DNA of 64,000 nucleotides from Edolisoma coerulescens (lineage: Eukaryota > Chordata > Aves > Passeriformes > Campephagidae): positions 830,184-894,183 of the forward strand of contig VWZW01000470.1 in assembly GCA_013397115.1 (NCBI GenBank), in the 5' to 3' direction. Made by a program: the position numbers and the translations under genes. Positions within the stretch are counted from its first letter, which is position 1; each line of letters opens with the position of its first letter. Under the pieces are notes generated by a model that was not told where the DNA came from, made no database searches, and saw nothing but the letters and a program-made list of their open reading frames with translations. Positions 26,001-38,986 of the stretch are shown piece after piece.

Positions 26001-28704
26001 GCCCTTGTGAATGAAAAACCTCCCTGTTTAACTTCTAGAGGCTGCCAGCCCACTCCCTTTGGCCTCTGTGCTGAGGCAGGGTTTGTACCTCAGGCAGTGG
26101 GCTGCCGGCCATGCTGTGTGTGAGCCCTCTGCCCTGACAGGAGGGCAGCAGCCCCTCTCTCCTGCCAGTGGGAACGCACGGAGCTGCTCTCCAAACAGCT
26201 GACCCTAAACTGGCTTCTACCAGACACAATAGCAAAGGGGCGAGGGAAGTGGCTTTCTTTCTGCACACCAGCAATGGCGTGCTTCTTGGCTCCAGACTCC
26301 TTGAGAGGAAAGAGCTTCTGGAAGTGGAAGGAGCTGGAAGAAAGGACAACAGTTTGAAGCTGGTCAGTTCCTCAGTCTCTCCTGATGAGTAGGCAAGGTG
26401 CTGCCAGGGCACGGGGCAGGCTGCAGTCTCTTCTGCAAGCACAGAAATGGAGACGCTGCTCTATTTCTAGCCTCTTCCCTTTGCTCACTTTTTCCTTATT
26501 AATATTTTAAAAACATTTACGTAGCAGATACATTGCAATTAATTTATCTTCCCTGGTCAAAACACATTTACTTCTGTAGAAACACTCCTCTGCCATCCAT
26601 TTCAAAAGAAGAGCTGGGTTTCAGCCCACTCACTCAAACATAGATCTGTATTAATTCTTGCGCCTTATTAATTATTTCAGAAAAGGAGAATTCCTCACAC
26701 AAGTTAGAGAGTGACATAAACCTACTAACTGCTGTGTGCTGTGAATGGCAGTGGACAGCGACAAGGAGAAAGATGTTTTTCAGGGGTCTCTGCAGCACTT
26801 TTAAGTCACAGTGAGAACTTCAGGTTTCACAGACTCATTTTACTTTCTTTTTTTTTTAGTACCATCTATTTTGTTCTTCAGTGTTTTTGGTCGTATTTCA
26901 GTAGCACGACATCCATGGCTTTTTAAGACTTTTGGTATCTTAAACTTATTTTACACAGTTACACACTCGGAATTTTCTATAGAAAACATAGAAATATTTC
27001 AAGGACATCAAATTTCTGAATTAAATCATTAAATAGTTTGTCATATCCAGCAGTATATTTCACTGCCATAGATGCACTACTGTGGAGTTTTTCCTCTAGG
27101 AGTGCAAAATATTTATTTTGTACACTCTGAAAAAGGTAATTTTACATTTTTTAAGAGTGTGAAAGAATTATGCAAAGAACAGCTGAGGAAGGGGAAAAAG
27201 TGCAGGAGGTATATTCTTCAGAAGAATTACAGAGGTATTTTCTTTTTACAAAATATCATTTGTTATTTTTCAATCAAAGAAAACTGCAAGGAAACACTAA
27301 AAAGGTTGAACCAACTACTATAAAAATTATGAATGCCAAAAGATCACAAATAGCACATTAATGTCAGAGTGCTGGCTCCCATTGACTCCTCAGGATTTTA
27401 ATTTTCTAAAGGAAGAAAAGAGGAGAGAAACGGAGAAGGCATCATTAGACTAAGTCCATCCTGCCTTGCCTTAATTTTTTAAGCTAAAACCCCCAAACTG
27501 TGTCCATGATCTGTATCGGTTCGTACCTGACCACTTCAGCTGTCCCTGACACTTGACCTGCTTCCGAAAAGCAAGAAGTCCAATTTAAGTCGACGGTCCT
27601 ACAGGGAGGTAATGGTTTGACCCTTGGTCCCTCCACTGCAACCGTTCCAATTCTCTAATGATTTCCCTGCAGGGTTCATTTACCAGTTCTGGGTCAAAGA
27701 CCAGCACATCCACGAAGGCAAGGGGCAGCAGAAACACTGCATGATGGATTTGAAAATAAGTGCATCGTAAAGGAAACCTCCATCAATTAGGGATGGCCTT
27801 TGAATTCAAAACAAAAGGAAGCAAAGTGCAAATCATAATGTCTACTCTGCTCACTTTAGCAGCACACGATTTAGCAGACACATACAGTAAGAGATGCATT
27901 CTTGCCTAGGTGCAAAACCAGCAATCATCCTAGGGCAAACAGTCCCCTGTTCATCCTCAGAAGAGATGGCCTTTTGCTCACTCTGGGCAACTGGGAAGTT
28001 GAAGGGATTCACTATTGGATTCCATGCCCGCTTTTGGTACAACTTAGTACTTTGATACGTGCACCATGACTTTAATCAGAAATATTAAGACCTGCTCTAA
28101 CTATGAAGCAAAATACTACCCAGGTCCACTTCCACTTTCTGGAATCTGTGGTTTAATTTACTTTTACAGGGAGCTGCAAAACTACCAGTTATGAGTACAT
28201 CTTTTCCATCCACCCATTGTCATGTACGTATTAAAACAGCTGCAAATTTCCTTTTTCTCCCAGTGCTTGTCAATACTGAAATGCACTACATGTTTTTTTG
28301 GAAAGAAAGATATGAGGAAGTATATTTAGAAGTACAGAAGGAGATGCAGTAAGGGCATAAAAATATGAACAATGAAGAAAATAAAAGATATCTCTCTTGT
28401 TCCCAGTGAAAGATTGAGGGAAAAAAATAAATACTGCCAGCAAACATGCAAATTAAAAAAAAATATGAGAAAGCCAAAAAACAACTTTTAAGGAGGTCTC
28501 TGATTTCCTGTGTGAAGTGACCAGGCAAAGGCATGTTAACAACTCTGCTGATACTAGAAGCCATGGCCATGACTAGTGGTCACTGAGCTCTCATACAGTG
28601 AATTCTGCTTGGTTGTAACAGTTAAGGAGCTACAGCCACGCACGTAACCCTTTCAATGCTACAGTTATAAGACCACCAAAATTAAAACATTAAAGAAATC
28701 CTAC

Positions 28705-28770
28705 AAGTTGCGGTTTTGGTTTTTGGTGTTTTGTTGTGTTTTTTTGTTTGGTTGGTTTTTTGTTTTTTAA
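28705..28770. repeat. T/G-rich low-complexity tract
   Basis: The plus strand is almost entirely T and G, in irregular TTTTG and TTGG units with T runs. The 64-codon open frame that starts here (Phe/Leu/Val-rich) is a product of this composition and not a gene. Confidence 0.8.
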
Positions 28771-30855
28771 TGTTTTTAGTACATCTAGGCTTCCCTTCCC
28801 TATCTATTTTTGAAGGACAGGAGAAACTGCTTATCTGCTATTCAAAATATGTTTATTATCATACTTCTTGCCAAGGCTTTTCAAATTTAATAGTGATTGA
28901 GATCTCATAAAAATACTCTGATTTTCCAAGAGTTCCAAGAAGCCTGAAAAGAAAGGACTTCATAGTGTTTCAACATAGCATTTGAAAACTACAAGCTGTC
29001 TTTTAAACTTTTGCCTGCCTGTGTGCACGAGTATCACATACTCTCTCCAATATTCTGCCCAGTACTAACGTGTGTGTATTTTTCTCCTGCACAAGAACCA
29101 TAGAAACCTATATTCTTGCTAAAACAGAGAGAAAGAAAAATGGTACTTTCTCCAACAATACTTATCTGAAAAAAGAACATGACTGCTATGACTGAGAACA
29201 GCCAAATTTAAACAGGGAGCAGAGAGATAAAATAATAGGGAAAACATTGCAATAGACAAACTTTTTACATAATGTCTTCACAAATGCAAAATTTAGAAGC
29301 TACATAAAATCCTCAGTATTCAGCCCATCAAGCTCTCTGATCTTGAATCTCATGAATTACCTCCCAAAGTTTAGTATTCTCATTTCTATTTTGGCAAAAG
29401 CAAGGGATGGGCAGCATCTGCTGGGATCTGAGTGAACGGGGTTGGTCTGTGCAACCAGGCTGGCTGAGAATAAGTTCTTGCTGCCAGCCACACCATATGT
29501 GACAGGAAAACTTTTGTTAATAAAAACCATATTGATGTACTTGTTAACGACTTGAACAGCCCAGTAATTGAATTTAAACCAGTTAACTATTCACCAGGGC
29601 TTCATCAGCCCACCTCCTTCATCTCCTCTAGCCCTGTGTTATTTCAAAGCAACTGGAAGAATTTTACACCACCACCACCCTTCCCACCAGAACCCTTTCA
29701 CCATTATGTGCGCTCGGGAAGCCTAGCATTTGAGCAGCTCATTTGAAGAGCTCTTAACTGCATTTCTGAAAGAACAAAGCAGTTTTATAACTCTCTCTGT
29801 ACAAACAGAAGGCACTTATCTGAGGGGCTCTCTTATTTTCAGTCCATCAATAAGTGACACCGATATGTTACAACTGACTACCACCATGGAGACAAAGTGT
29901 GTCCGTCTCTGACCTCAAAGGGATCAATCACATCAATGTTTCTATGAGGTTTGGGTTTTTTTATTAAAAGGGATCAAGGAAAGAAACAAAGCTCCCCCAA
30001 AGTACATAAAATGTTTTAATGCGTAAGTTTTTCAATTTCCTCATCAGCAACATTATTTGAAAGCTGAATTACTAAAATGTTGCAATTACAGAAAGACGGT
30101 TTTCAATAATTATTTTTTGAAGTAGGAATTCTTTAATTTCTTTTCCCTCATTTTTCATCAATTAAGTTTAATTTTTCCTGTGAGCCAACACAAGGGAGCT
30201 GACAATAAAAGCCTGATGCAGCAAACCTTTCCGTTTGGCCCTCAAGCCAAGTGATTTCAGCTTATAATCAGGATATGCTTGCATTCACAATTACCCTCAC
30301 TACGGCTCCACCTCTGCTCAAAAGTGTGGTTTTGCAAGATTTCTTCTGGGCTGGCAACATTTTGCTTTTGTAGTTGTATGCAAAGAATTGCTCACTACAA
30401 ACATTACTAGAAATAAAGGAAATTATTTGGGGTTTTTTGCTTTAATTAAATTACTCTGTGCATCTCATTTATCTCACACAGACCAAAATTTACTATTGCC
30501 ATTTATTTAAACAAATTCTGCGTCTGATGAATTCCTTATTGGTGAGCACCTACAAAAAGTGAAGACATTTCTCTCAGAGCAGTCCCTCTCCCTCCCTAAA
30601 TTCAGGCAGGAGCAGAAAAGCCAATAGTTGCCTTTAACTGTACACCAGGTCTCAGACCATACAGTAATCATACACATTGCAACAGATTTGCACAATATTT
30701 GGGCAGCACCTCAATGGATTGATAGCTTGTCCACAGAGATGTGAACTTATCAAGGTTCTGCTTAGTGTAGATATCCAGACAAGCAGTTAGCAGCGAGGTT
30801 TCTTCTGCACTAATTACATTCTTTTCCAAAAGTTCACCCTGCCTGGGTGTCCAGG

Positions 30856-30867
30856 TAATTGCAATTA
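30856..30867. promoter_or_regulatory. Palindromic homeodomain-type site TAATTGCAATTA
   Basis: The 12 bases TAATTGCAATTA equal their own reverse complement and contain two inverted TAAT cores four bases apart. Further TAATTA-like cores lie at 30811-30817 and 30882-30888. Such clusters occur in enhancers bound by homeodomain proteins, but short AT-rich motifs also arise by chance in AT-rich introns, so the regulatory reading is a weak inference. Confidence 0.25.
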
Positions 30868-31618
30868 AGGCAAGAATCTGGTAATTAGAAATTCAAGTGC
30901 CCTGCCAAGAACAATACACTTCCTCTTAACGTGCTGCCCGAAGAACTAATTCACTTGGAAACGACAGAAGCTGATGTGAAGTGGCAGAGTAGATGTTGAT
31001 TAAGCAACAACCACAGAATTCCCTTCCCCCTAAAATCATTCAGACTCTTAGAAAGCATTTTATTACTTTTGAAATACACAAAATAAATTAAAAAATCAAA
31101 ATTCCAGGCTTCCAAACAGCAGCATTTTCTGTTCCCATGTCTGCTTAGAATTTCTGTACTGTCTTTCTTGAAGCTGAAAATACAATGCTGGTCATATTCC
31201 CCTTCCATCCCTCACCGAAAGCTAACTTTGTATCATGACTCAGCAATTACTGCTCACAGGCATTACTGAATAAGTATCAAATCACTCAGTAATTTCTGAA
31301 GTAAGTTTAACACAGAACAAGAAACACATTTTAAAAAAAGTATAAAGCAAAGCCACTCACAGTTTAGTGATCTCACAGGATAGAAAGATACTACATTGTC
31401 CTCTAAATTCCAGGTTTTTTAATGGTATTGTTAGTTGGAAACGAATGGTTATTTTTCACTCTCCCTACACATTTCTTTCTAACTCACAGCTGTTCTTGTC
31501 AATTCAGAATAACATCTCTATCCCAAATCTTGGACCTAACCTCTTATAGTTAATACCATTTTTTTTCATTCAGGAAACACAAAAGTCCTTTTTCCACTGG
31601 GGATAAGAAAACTCTTAT

Positions 31619-31650
31619 TGTGTGTATATTGTGTACGTGTGTGTGTGCGT
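31619..31650. repeat. Imperfect TG microsatellite
   Basis: TG dinucleotides are interrupted by TATT, AC and GC steps over about 32 bases. No other feature is attached to it. Confidence 0.8.
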
Positions 31651-34600
31651 ATTTACACAGTTACATGAACACAGACGTTTCTGTCCAAATCAAAGCCCTG
31701 GAATCATGTGCCTGGCTTTAGACATAGCTGTGACTATTCATTTTTATATAGCTGAGCGATTTGAAATTCAAAGGTGGAAGGCTCTGGGATGATGTTATTT
31801 AAAATTATTTGAAAAGGACTGGGTGAGGGAGAAATTCTCTCCTTCTTTCTGAATAAAAATGTATACCAGGTCCACATTCATGCTAGATGAGTCGAGGAAA
31901 GTGCTCTCTCCAGTACTGCACTCTGTGGTTCCCAAATAGCTTCTTTTGGATGACATCACTACCTCTTCTAGTGTGCTACCCAGGCATTATCAAAGGAGCT
32001 TCTCTTGCCTTGTCTCGTGTTTCACCCACTGGAGGCTTCAATAAAATCCCATCACTGGGATTGATCTGGGGATCAAAAACCACCACAAGCATCACTCACA
32101 GAATCCAGAGCGCACTTCACAAACGGAGCCTAGAGCAGCACGCAAAATGTGTATAGAGCCCTGATGGAAAACTATGAAAAGGAAAGGATGCTTTGAAATT
32201 TTCAAGTTTTGTTGTTGGTTTGCTTTCATAAAGCACTGTAAGAGCAGTACTGCTCCCCTCCCGCCCCCAATGTTTTTAAGTCTAAAAAATTACTCCGTTC
32301 TCTCCTGACCTCTGTTTGCTATTGCCTTAGTGGGTTTCCAAGATTTCTTAGATCATAGCCAGACATAACTACTAAAGGAACAAGCTGAGATCATCAAACC
32401 CTCATGACTGAAATGCTGAAAACAAAATAAAATGTACAGTTTTCACCACCCACCCCAGAAGTACATCAAGTGCACAGCAAGAAAAACCTACAGTAAGAAA
32501 TTACCTCTCACGCACTACAGCAAAGCCTCAGGAGCTAATAATACAAGAAATAAAACTGCTGTTTTGATTGATAGATCTGGTAAAGTTTCTTATCGCTTAT
32601 TTCCAACAATGTCAGTCAAATATGTTTCATCTTCTATCAGTAACAAAATAAAGTTATTTTTGCCTGGGAATCTAAATTATAGATACTCACATGTAGAGAA
32701 ATAGCACTAAGCCAAGCAACAACTGGGGACTAATGTTTTGCAATTGACCTAACGATGTATTAAAGAAAAAATAACCAAGACTAACTCTGACCATCTAACA
32801 CTCTGTTCCTTCCTATAATTCATTTCAGATGATAATAAGCACGTTCCTTAGTTCAGGTATATTGGGTTTTAACTTAAGTAATCTTCCCCTTTACATCATG
32901 ATACAATATAGAAATTAACTGTATGGATTCTTTGTTAATCTAACAGACAAATCTTACATATGTTACACAAATATTTACATATATTTACACGTTTACGCCA
33001 ACACACCCATTTGTATACACACCCTACATATAATGTAATCTTTGATTGGTAAAGCTGGGTACTGAAAAATGGCTCACTCTCAGCAAGGCTTTGCTGTTGT
33101 ATCATAAGTGATTTTTATTTTCCTGGGCAAGTTAAAATCCATTGTTCAAGGAGCATGAAAATCCTCTAACCTGCATGTTGATTTCATAGCTACAACATGC
33201 TGAAAGTCATCGGATGCTTTGTACATGGCATAACAGCGAAGGTAGTGCTTTGTGCAGAATTCAGACTAGAAAAGCCTGGAAAAAGTCAGGAGCCTCATCC
33301 TCCTTGTATACACACACACACTTACACAGAAGCAGATGAACAGCTGACTGCGTCCACGCAGTCGGATAAGATCATTTCCCAAGGTGCTGACTCTATCTCC
33401 ACACAAGCAGGGCTGGGCCCCATTCCCTTTTTAATTGCAGGGGTACATCACAACCCAGAGAACGACAGAAAACTCTAAGAGGCCACAAACCACAAAAATG
33501 CCAGAAGAATTTAGACCAAAAGAAAGGGATTTGTCGTGTCAGAAGTTACCAGATCCCAGGCTGACGGCATGTGTGGGTCCATCCTGCTGCTTCTGAACGC
33601 CTGCTGGAGGGACCCACTCCCACCTGGGACCCATGATGGGCAGCAGCTCCCCCGCTCCTTTCTGTAGCCTCTTCTCATCTGTGTGCTGCTGGACTAGGAT
33701 TGCAACTTACACTACACTAGACCACACTACAGCAATGCTATCTCCAGTGGCTCTGCAGGGATGTTAAAGACCTCAACAGTGTGCCAAGCACTGGCCACGC
33801 TCCCCAAAGCTGACTGCTGTCAGGGGTATCCCATCTCAAGAAGCAAAACTGCCTGGGTTTCTCTCTGGACCACAAAATCCATTTCTTTTACAATGAATAT
33901 TTTATCACCAACTAAGTAATGCAGAATAAACTTTCTCTTGTAACATTCTTAAAAATGGTTAATAAGGGATTTTTAGAAGTTAAGATTTTTCTATATAACA
34001 CTCCGTAAAACAATAACAGAGCATTTTACTGCTTCTTTCTTCAAAGATGCACAGCTTTTCTGAGAGCTGCATCCATTCAAGTAATGGAAAGAAGCCAAGG
34101 TGCAACCAGAGGCACTTACATTTTGAAATCCAAATGGTCACTTTAGAAAAATTATACTAACCAGCACATAGCAATATAAATTGCTCTATAAAAGCAGCAA
34201 ACTGCCTTATAAACTGCTCTTTTAAAACTAACTTTAGAAAAAAAAAATAGGTTAACAATGGGCTACATAGCTGTAAAGTAAGTTGCCAGTCCCCAACCAA
34301 GATGATGAAAATCAGCCATAAAGAAATTTTGGTGAACAGCAGAAAGAACAAGGTGATGAATATATTTGGGGAGTGATCAGGCCTTGCAAACTCTGCTGCA
34401 GAAGAAGAGTACATGTACAACACTGCATCAATCTCAAGCTGGCATCCAGTTCACCAGGCACGGTATTCTAGACAAATTCATTATCATTCAATAATAACGA
34501 CTCAAGAGCCAGTATTTTCTGGAAAAAACCCTAGATTTACTGCAATGGACAAGCAGCAGACTGCCAGCAGTTAGATAGGTTTGGGGACAAGTCAATCACA

Positions 34601-35018
34601 CCACAGATAATTTCCTCCATTTTATAAAGGTTCCATAGTAACACAGACAGATACCTTATTTTCCTAACTTCAGATTGAAGTCCTTTCCAAAAACCTATCC
34701 AACGTCTTTGTGAAACAGACTCCAAATACTTTCCTGGACCACAGGCAAAGGCTTGTGTAAATGCAAAGAATGACACAACAGGAAAATTACTGCTCGCCTT
34801 CACTGTTTCTCATTAGCTAATTTTTTTTTTTTTAAAGAAGATACAGTTTCTAATGACCTTCCCACCCAAAGGGTAAGAGCTTTGTCACTTGTGAGTTATT
34901 TGTATACTCTTGCTAATTGTATCGTTACACTCCTCCAACCGTTATGAATATTCATTTTATCTCACGTCTCTCTCTGTGCACTTATTAACTGTATAACACA
35001 AATACTCGAGAGATTTTG

Positions 35019-35050
35019 CGTGTGTGTATATATATGTACGTGTGTGCGTG
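35019..35050. repeat. Compound TG/TA microsatellite
   Basis: TG units flank a short TA run (tatatatat) over about 32 bases. It is followed by AT-rich intron. Confidence 0.8.
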
Positions 35051-37207
35051 ATATTATTTATGTAAATCTATAGCTGACCTGTGCACACAAAACACTATTC
35101 ACCGGTGGTACCACAGCCCTTAGAAACAAGGTTTTAAAGGTCTGAATGGCAACAGAAATTGCAAAGGTTCCAAATAATCAAATTTCACCTCAAACAAAAA
35201 CAGTTCCTTTTACCACAATTTTCTTGGCAAGGATATGAACTCACCGAGCATTTCTTATCATTACTGTTACTATTGTTTACTGAACACTAAACCGTGTTTT
35301 GTCTTATATATTTAAATTAAGAAAGTAAGCTGCCTAAAAGACCGCGTCTTGTCGTGTTTGCCTCTATCTGCTGCTACAGTTTTAAAGCACATTTCCCTTT
35401 ATTTCACTTTTCCACAAGCCATAAAAAAACTCATTTCTAATTCATCCGTTCGTTCAGCTTAACCTCTCTTCTCAGCAATTAAAGCACTCTGCGCATCCCT
35501 CATCTATCACACAGCCAGCTAAATAATGCATTGCGTCCTCCGCTCATCTTTTATCATCCCAAATGACAGGTATTAGCATATCTCCCCAGTCAATTACAGT
35601 GCAGCGGAATAATCACAGCATAATTGGGCGAAAGCCACTCTAATCACCAACCCTGCAAACTCGCAGAATAAAAACTGAGTGGCAGTTCAGACAGGCCTTG
35701 CTCTTGTCCATGACTCCAGCCAACAGGCTTGGCAGGTCTCCATTTCCTTCTGTCTTTCCAAACTTGTTCTTTGGGGCTAAACTTCTCAGAACATACACAC
35801 GCAACCCGTTTGGGTTTTCTTAAAGGAAGACCATTGGCAAATATTATCTAAAGACTATTTGCTAACAAATGCCAGCCTGGAATACAGCACAGCTGTTTTC
35901 TGCCCTTCAGATCATCCAGCGGGGCTCTGCTTTACAGACTAGCTTTGACAGATGGGTTTGTTGCTCGAGGTAGAAAGTTTTACATTTCATGTTAGAGGAA
36001 GCAGAGTATCTTTTCCTTTAAGTATAAAGGATTTATGAGATCTAACACAGTTAGGTACTGCTTTAGATGGTGCTGCTTACTGCAGACATTAGCCTTCTGG
36101 TTTTCAACACTAGTGAGATGCCCACAAAGCATAATTTTTATTTGTTGTCTGTTTAATACATCTAGATTAAAATCCTACATATGTATTTGAACATAAAATG
36201 AGTCTTTCACTTGCTAAACAAAGAGACAAAAGTAAATTAACGTCACATTGCTGTCTCCTGTGCTCAATCTGAGCAAATTAGAGTATCAACAGAAATTTGG
36301 CGTGGCCATTACGCCAAGTTAAGGCTAACAGGCTCCTGGATGTACGCCCTCCCCACAGCTCTCAAACTGGTGGTGCAGGACTAACCTCAGGTGAGCTGCT
36401 TTCTCTGAGACTTCTCCATTCTGGCATTCAGAGCCATGTTCTGATGGAGGAGCTACCCGTGGATGGTGGTGGGACCATCCCAGGCCTGTGTGTGCTCCTA
36501 GGATCCGCCTACCCTACAGGGTAGGAGTGCCTCAGCTGTACAGTCTGGGATCCTCTCAACAGTTGGAAGTTGAGGGCATGAATAGTGCCCTGGGAAATCA
36601 GGATATGAACTGAATTCAAAAGAAGATTTTCCACAATATTATATCAGCACAGTTGAAATTTTCAAACATATTACAAACAAGGGGAAAGTCTTCTGAAATG
36701 TAACAGCCAAGTTATCTTTGAAATTCTAAGCAGGATGTACTAAATTTTTGCTGTTGTCATCACTGGTAGCAGACTCTGGTTGAGCATATTTTCTAGTTCA
36801 GCCCCAAAGAGACAATGAAATGCTACTAAAGAAAAAGAGCAGTTAGACATATAACCAGACCATTAGCATAGTGCATTCCTGCTGTTTGGTTAGCAGTGTG
36901 CATAACTACAAATTTTACCCAGTATAAGGTTAAATAGCACATAATGACAAAAAATCAAGACTTTCTGGAAGTAAAGTTTAGGCAAGCTACATACCTATTT
37001 CAGTCTCAAGGGAGGGGGTTGCTTTCACTTCCTTGTACTAAATACTTGAGAGCTTACACATTATTTTAGCTAGAACACATCATTATTTTAAAAGAGCATT
37101 TAATGTTTCATCTTCTTCCTAACCTTTTTGCTCCCCTATTTTCTCTAAACTGCTTTCAAATTTCTACCCCAGCATAATTTCTTTTTCATTGGCAGATATA
37201 ATACCAG

Positions 37208-37248
37208 ATATATATTTTATATTTATATATATATATAAAAATATATAT
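37208..37248. repeat. AT-rich imperfect hairpin / AT microsatellite
   Basis: The left arm atatatattttatat (37208-37222) and the right arm atataaaaatatatat (37233-37248) are complementary except for one extra base. The segment between is also TA-rich. It probably arose as an expanded AT microsatellite. Confidence 0.8.
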
Positions 37249-38699
37249 TTAATCAGTGGTGATCTTCCCATCCTTGCTTTCCAAAATGGAGCTGAACAAG
37301 ACTGGGAGGCTTTTTTTATTTATTAAATTCATTTTGTATGACATCTCATGATATAATTCTGTGTACCAGCACAGTGCAGCTATGGGAACATTTTGGTATT
37401 AAACCCCTGTTACAAAGCTGGGGAGGGAAGAACACAAGCTTGTGTATAGGACAAAGAGAAATACCTTCCTTACACCCATGTCTTCCATAAGATCTATACC
37501 ACTGATTTTCCACACACAAGCTGCTGCAGCCACAGCACAAGTGAGAAGGGCAAAGCAAAGCTTGAGACTGTTTAACAGCGGAAATGCTTGTGGAGGATCT
37601 GTGTTTCTGTCCCCTGAACGGACCTGAGTGTTCACAAAGATATGGTAACTATTCAGCTTTCTGTGCTGCTTCTTTCTTCTGTGCCACCACAGGGCCAAAG
37701 CCTGCTTTTTCTGCTAAGAGCCACAAAACAAAAGACCTACCACCTGTACCCTTGCAACACCTTTCATCTTAACTCATTTCTCATTTGAATTTTTGCTTAA
37801 AAGAAAAAATAGCATAGCATATAACATTTTCACTGTTTCAAAATTCCAGTGTTACTCTGTTGCATCGCCTTCCAAGCTGCTTACTTCATACAAATGGATG
37901 GAGGACACTTTCCAAATTCCAATTTATTACCTTTTATAATGTTAGGTACTGTGTTACTCTCAACAGATTCACTGAAAACGGTGTGACTTGGGGCAAAGCC
38001 AATCAACAAGAAAAAAAAAAAGCCATTAAAAATTGGCTTTAAATCTAGGCTTTCAACTGATAGAAAGACTTGAAAAAAATTTTAATTTCCCTCCTGCGAT
38101 TGCTGATTTCACTCCTGTTCTGTACAAACCCCAGCCAAGTGAATGAAGGCCAGTCAGCTAGGTCATAACAGGTTATGTTGAAAAAACCACTAAGTTAAAT
38201 GCTGTTACAGGAGCCTTTATAAAGCCCTACAGACATTGCTTTTCTTTCTGTATTGCTCATAAGAAGTGTTCAAGAGCTACTGAGGTTTCTTCATCCCTGG
38301 AATCTAAAGGCATAGCATGTGCCCCTGAACAAGACCCACAAACGCTGCCCTTTACATCGCCCTGCGCTAAAAAATGCATCTGCTCTGCTTTCCTTCTTCC
38401 GTTTTATCTTTTTCTTTTCCTGAACACCAGCATCCAGCTTTATGACATTAACAACTTCTCTGTGAAGAAGCAGGCTAAGACCAAATCCAATTTTGCAGAA
38501 GTACACAAGTCTCCCTAATTTCTCAATGGATACATCTGGCAAAGCCAAAAGCTGAAGGATTTGGCAGCCTGTAATACAAAGCCTTCCCAGGAACTGGTGA
38601 CGTATTTTGAAGTGCAAATAGCCTTGTTAACAATTTTTTTCACCTCCAGGGGCAAAGGTTTCTACAGCCCTATTCCAACAGACCTTGCTGGGGCAGGTT

Positions 38700-38986
38700 A
38701 GAATCACAGAATGGTTTGGGTTGGCAGGGACCTTAGAGATCATCTAGTTCCAGCCCCCATGCCGTGGACAAGGACACCTTCCACTAGACCAGGTTACTCA
38801 AAGCCCCATCCAACCTGGCTTTGAACACTTCCAGAGATAGGGAATCCACAGCTTCTCTGGGCAACCTGTTCCAGTGCCTCAGCACTCTCACAGTAAAAAT
38901 TTCTTCCTAACATCAAATCTAAATCTAGTCTTTGTCAGTTTGAAGCCATTCCCTCTAGTCCTGTAACTACAGTTCCTGACAAACTG
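38700..38986 (-). mobile_element. CR1 LINE 3'-end fragment
   Basis: The plus strand opens with gaatcacagaatggtttggg, a diverged CR1 3' terminus. It is followed by the standard 3' block in order: gatcatctagttccagcc, ccttccactagaccaggtt, gcaacctgttccagtgcctc and gaagccattccctctagtcc. That places the CR1 3' end at the low coordinate and the element on the minus strand. Only about 287 bases of the 3' end are present, with no reverse transcriptase motif. The boundary near 38986 is approximate. Confidence 0.94.

Larger units (their letters stand above)
26001..38699 (-). other. ARID1B: ARID1B upstream intron, middle part, no gene seen
   Basis: This is intronic DNA with a GC-richer patch at 26035-26450 (open on both strands, unrecognised), a T/G-rich low-complexity tract at 28705-28770, TG/CA microsatellites at 31619-31650, 33309-33321 and 35019-35050, and an AT hairpin at 37208-37248. 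Two possible regulatory stretches lie at 30720-30960 and 35500-35660. No exon, RNA gene or identifiable transposon was found. Confidence 0.55.
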
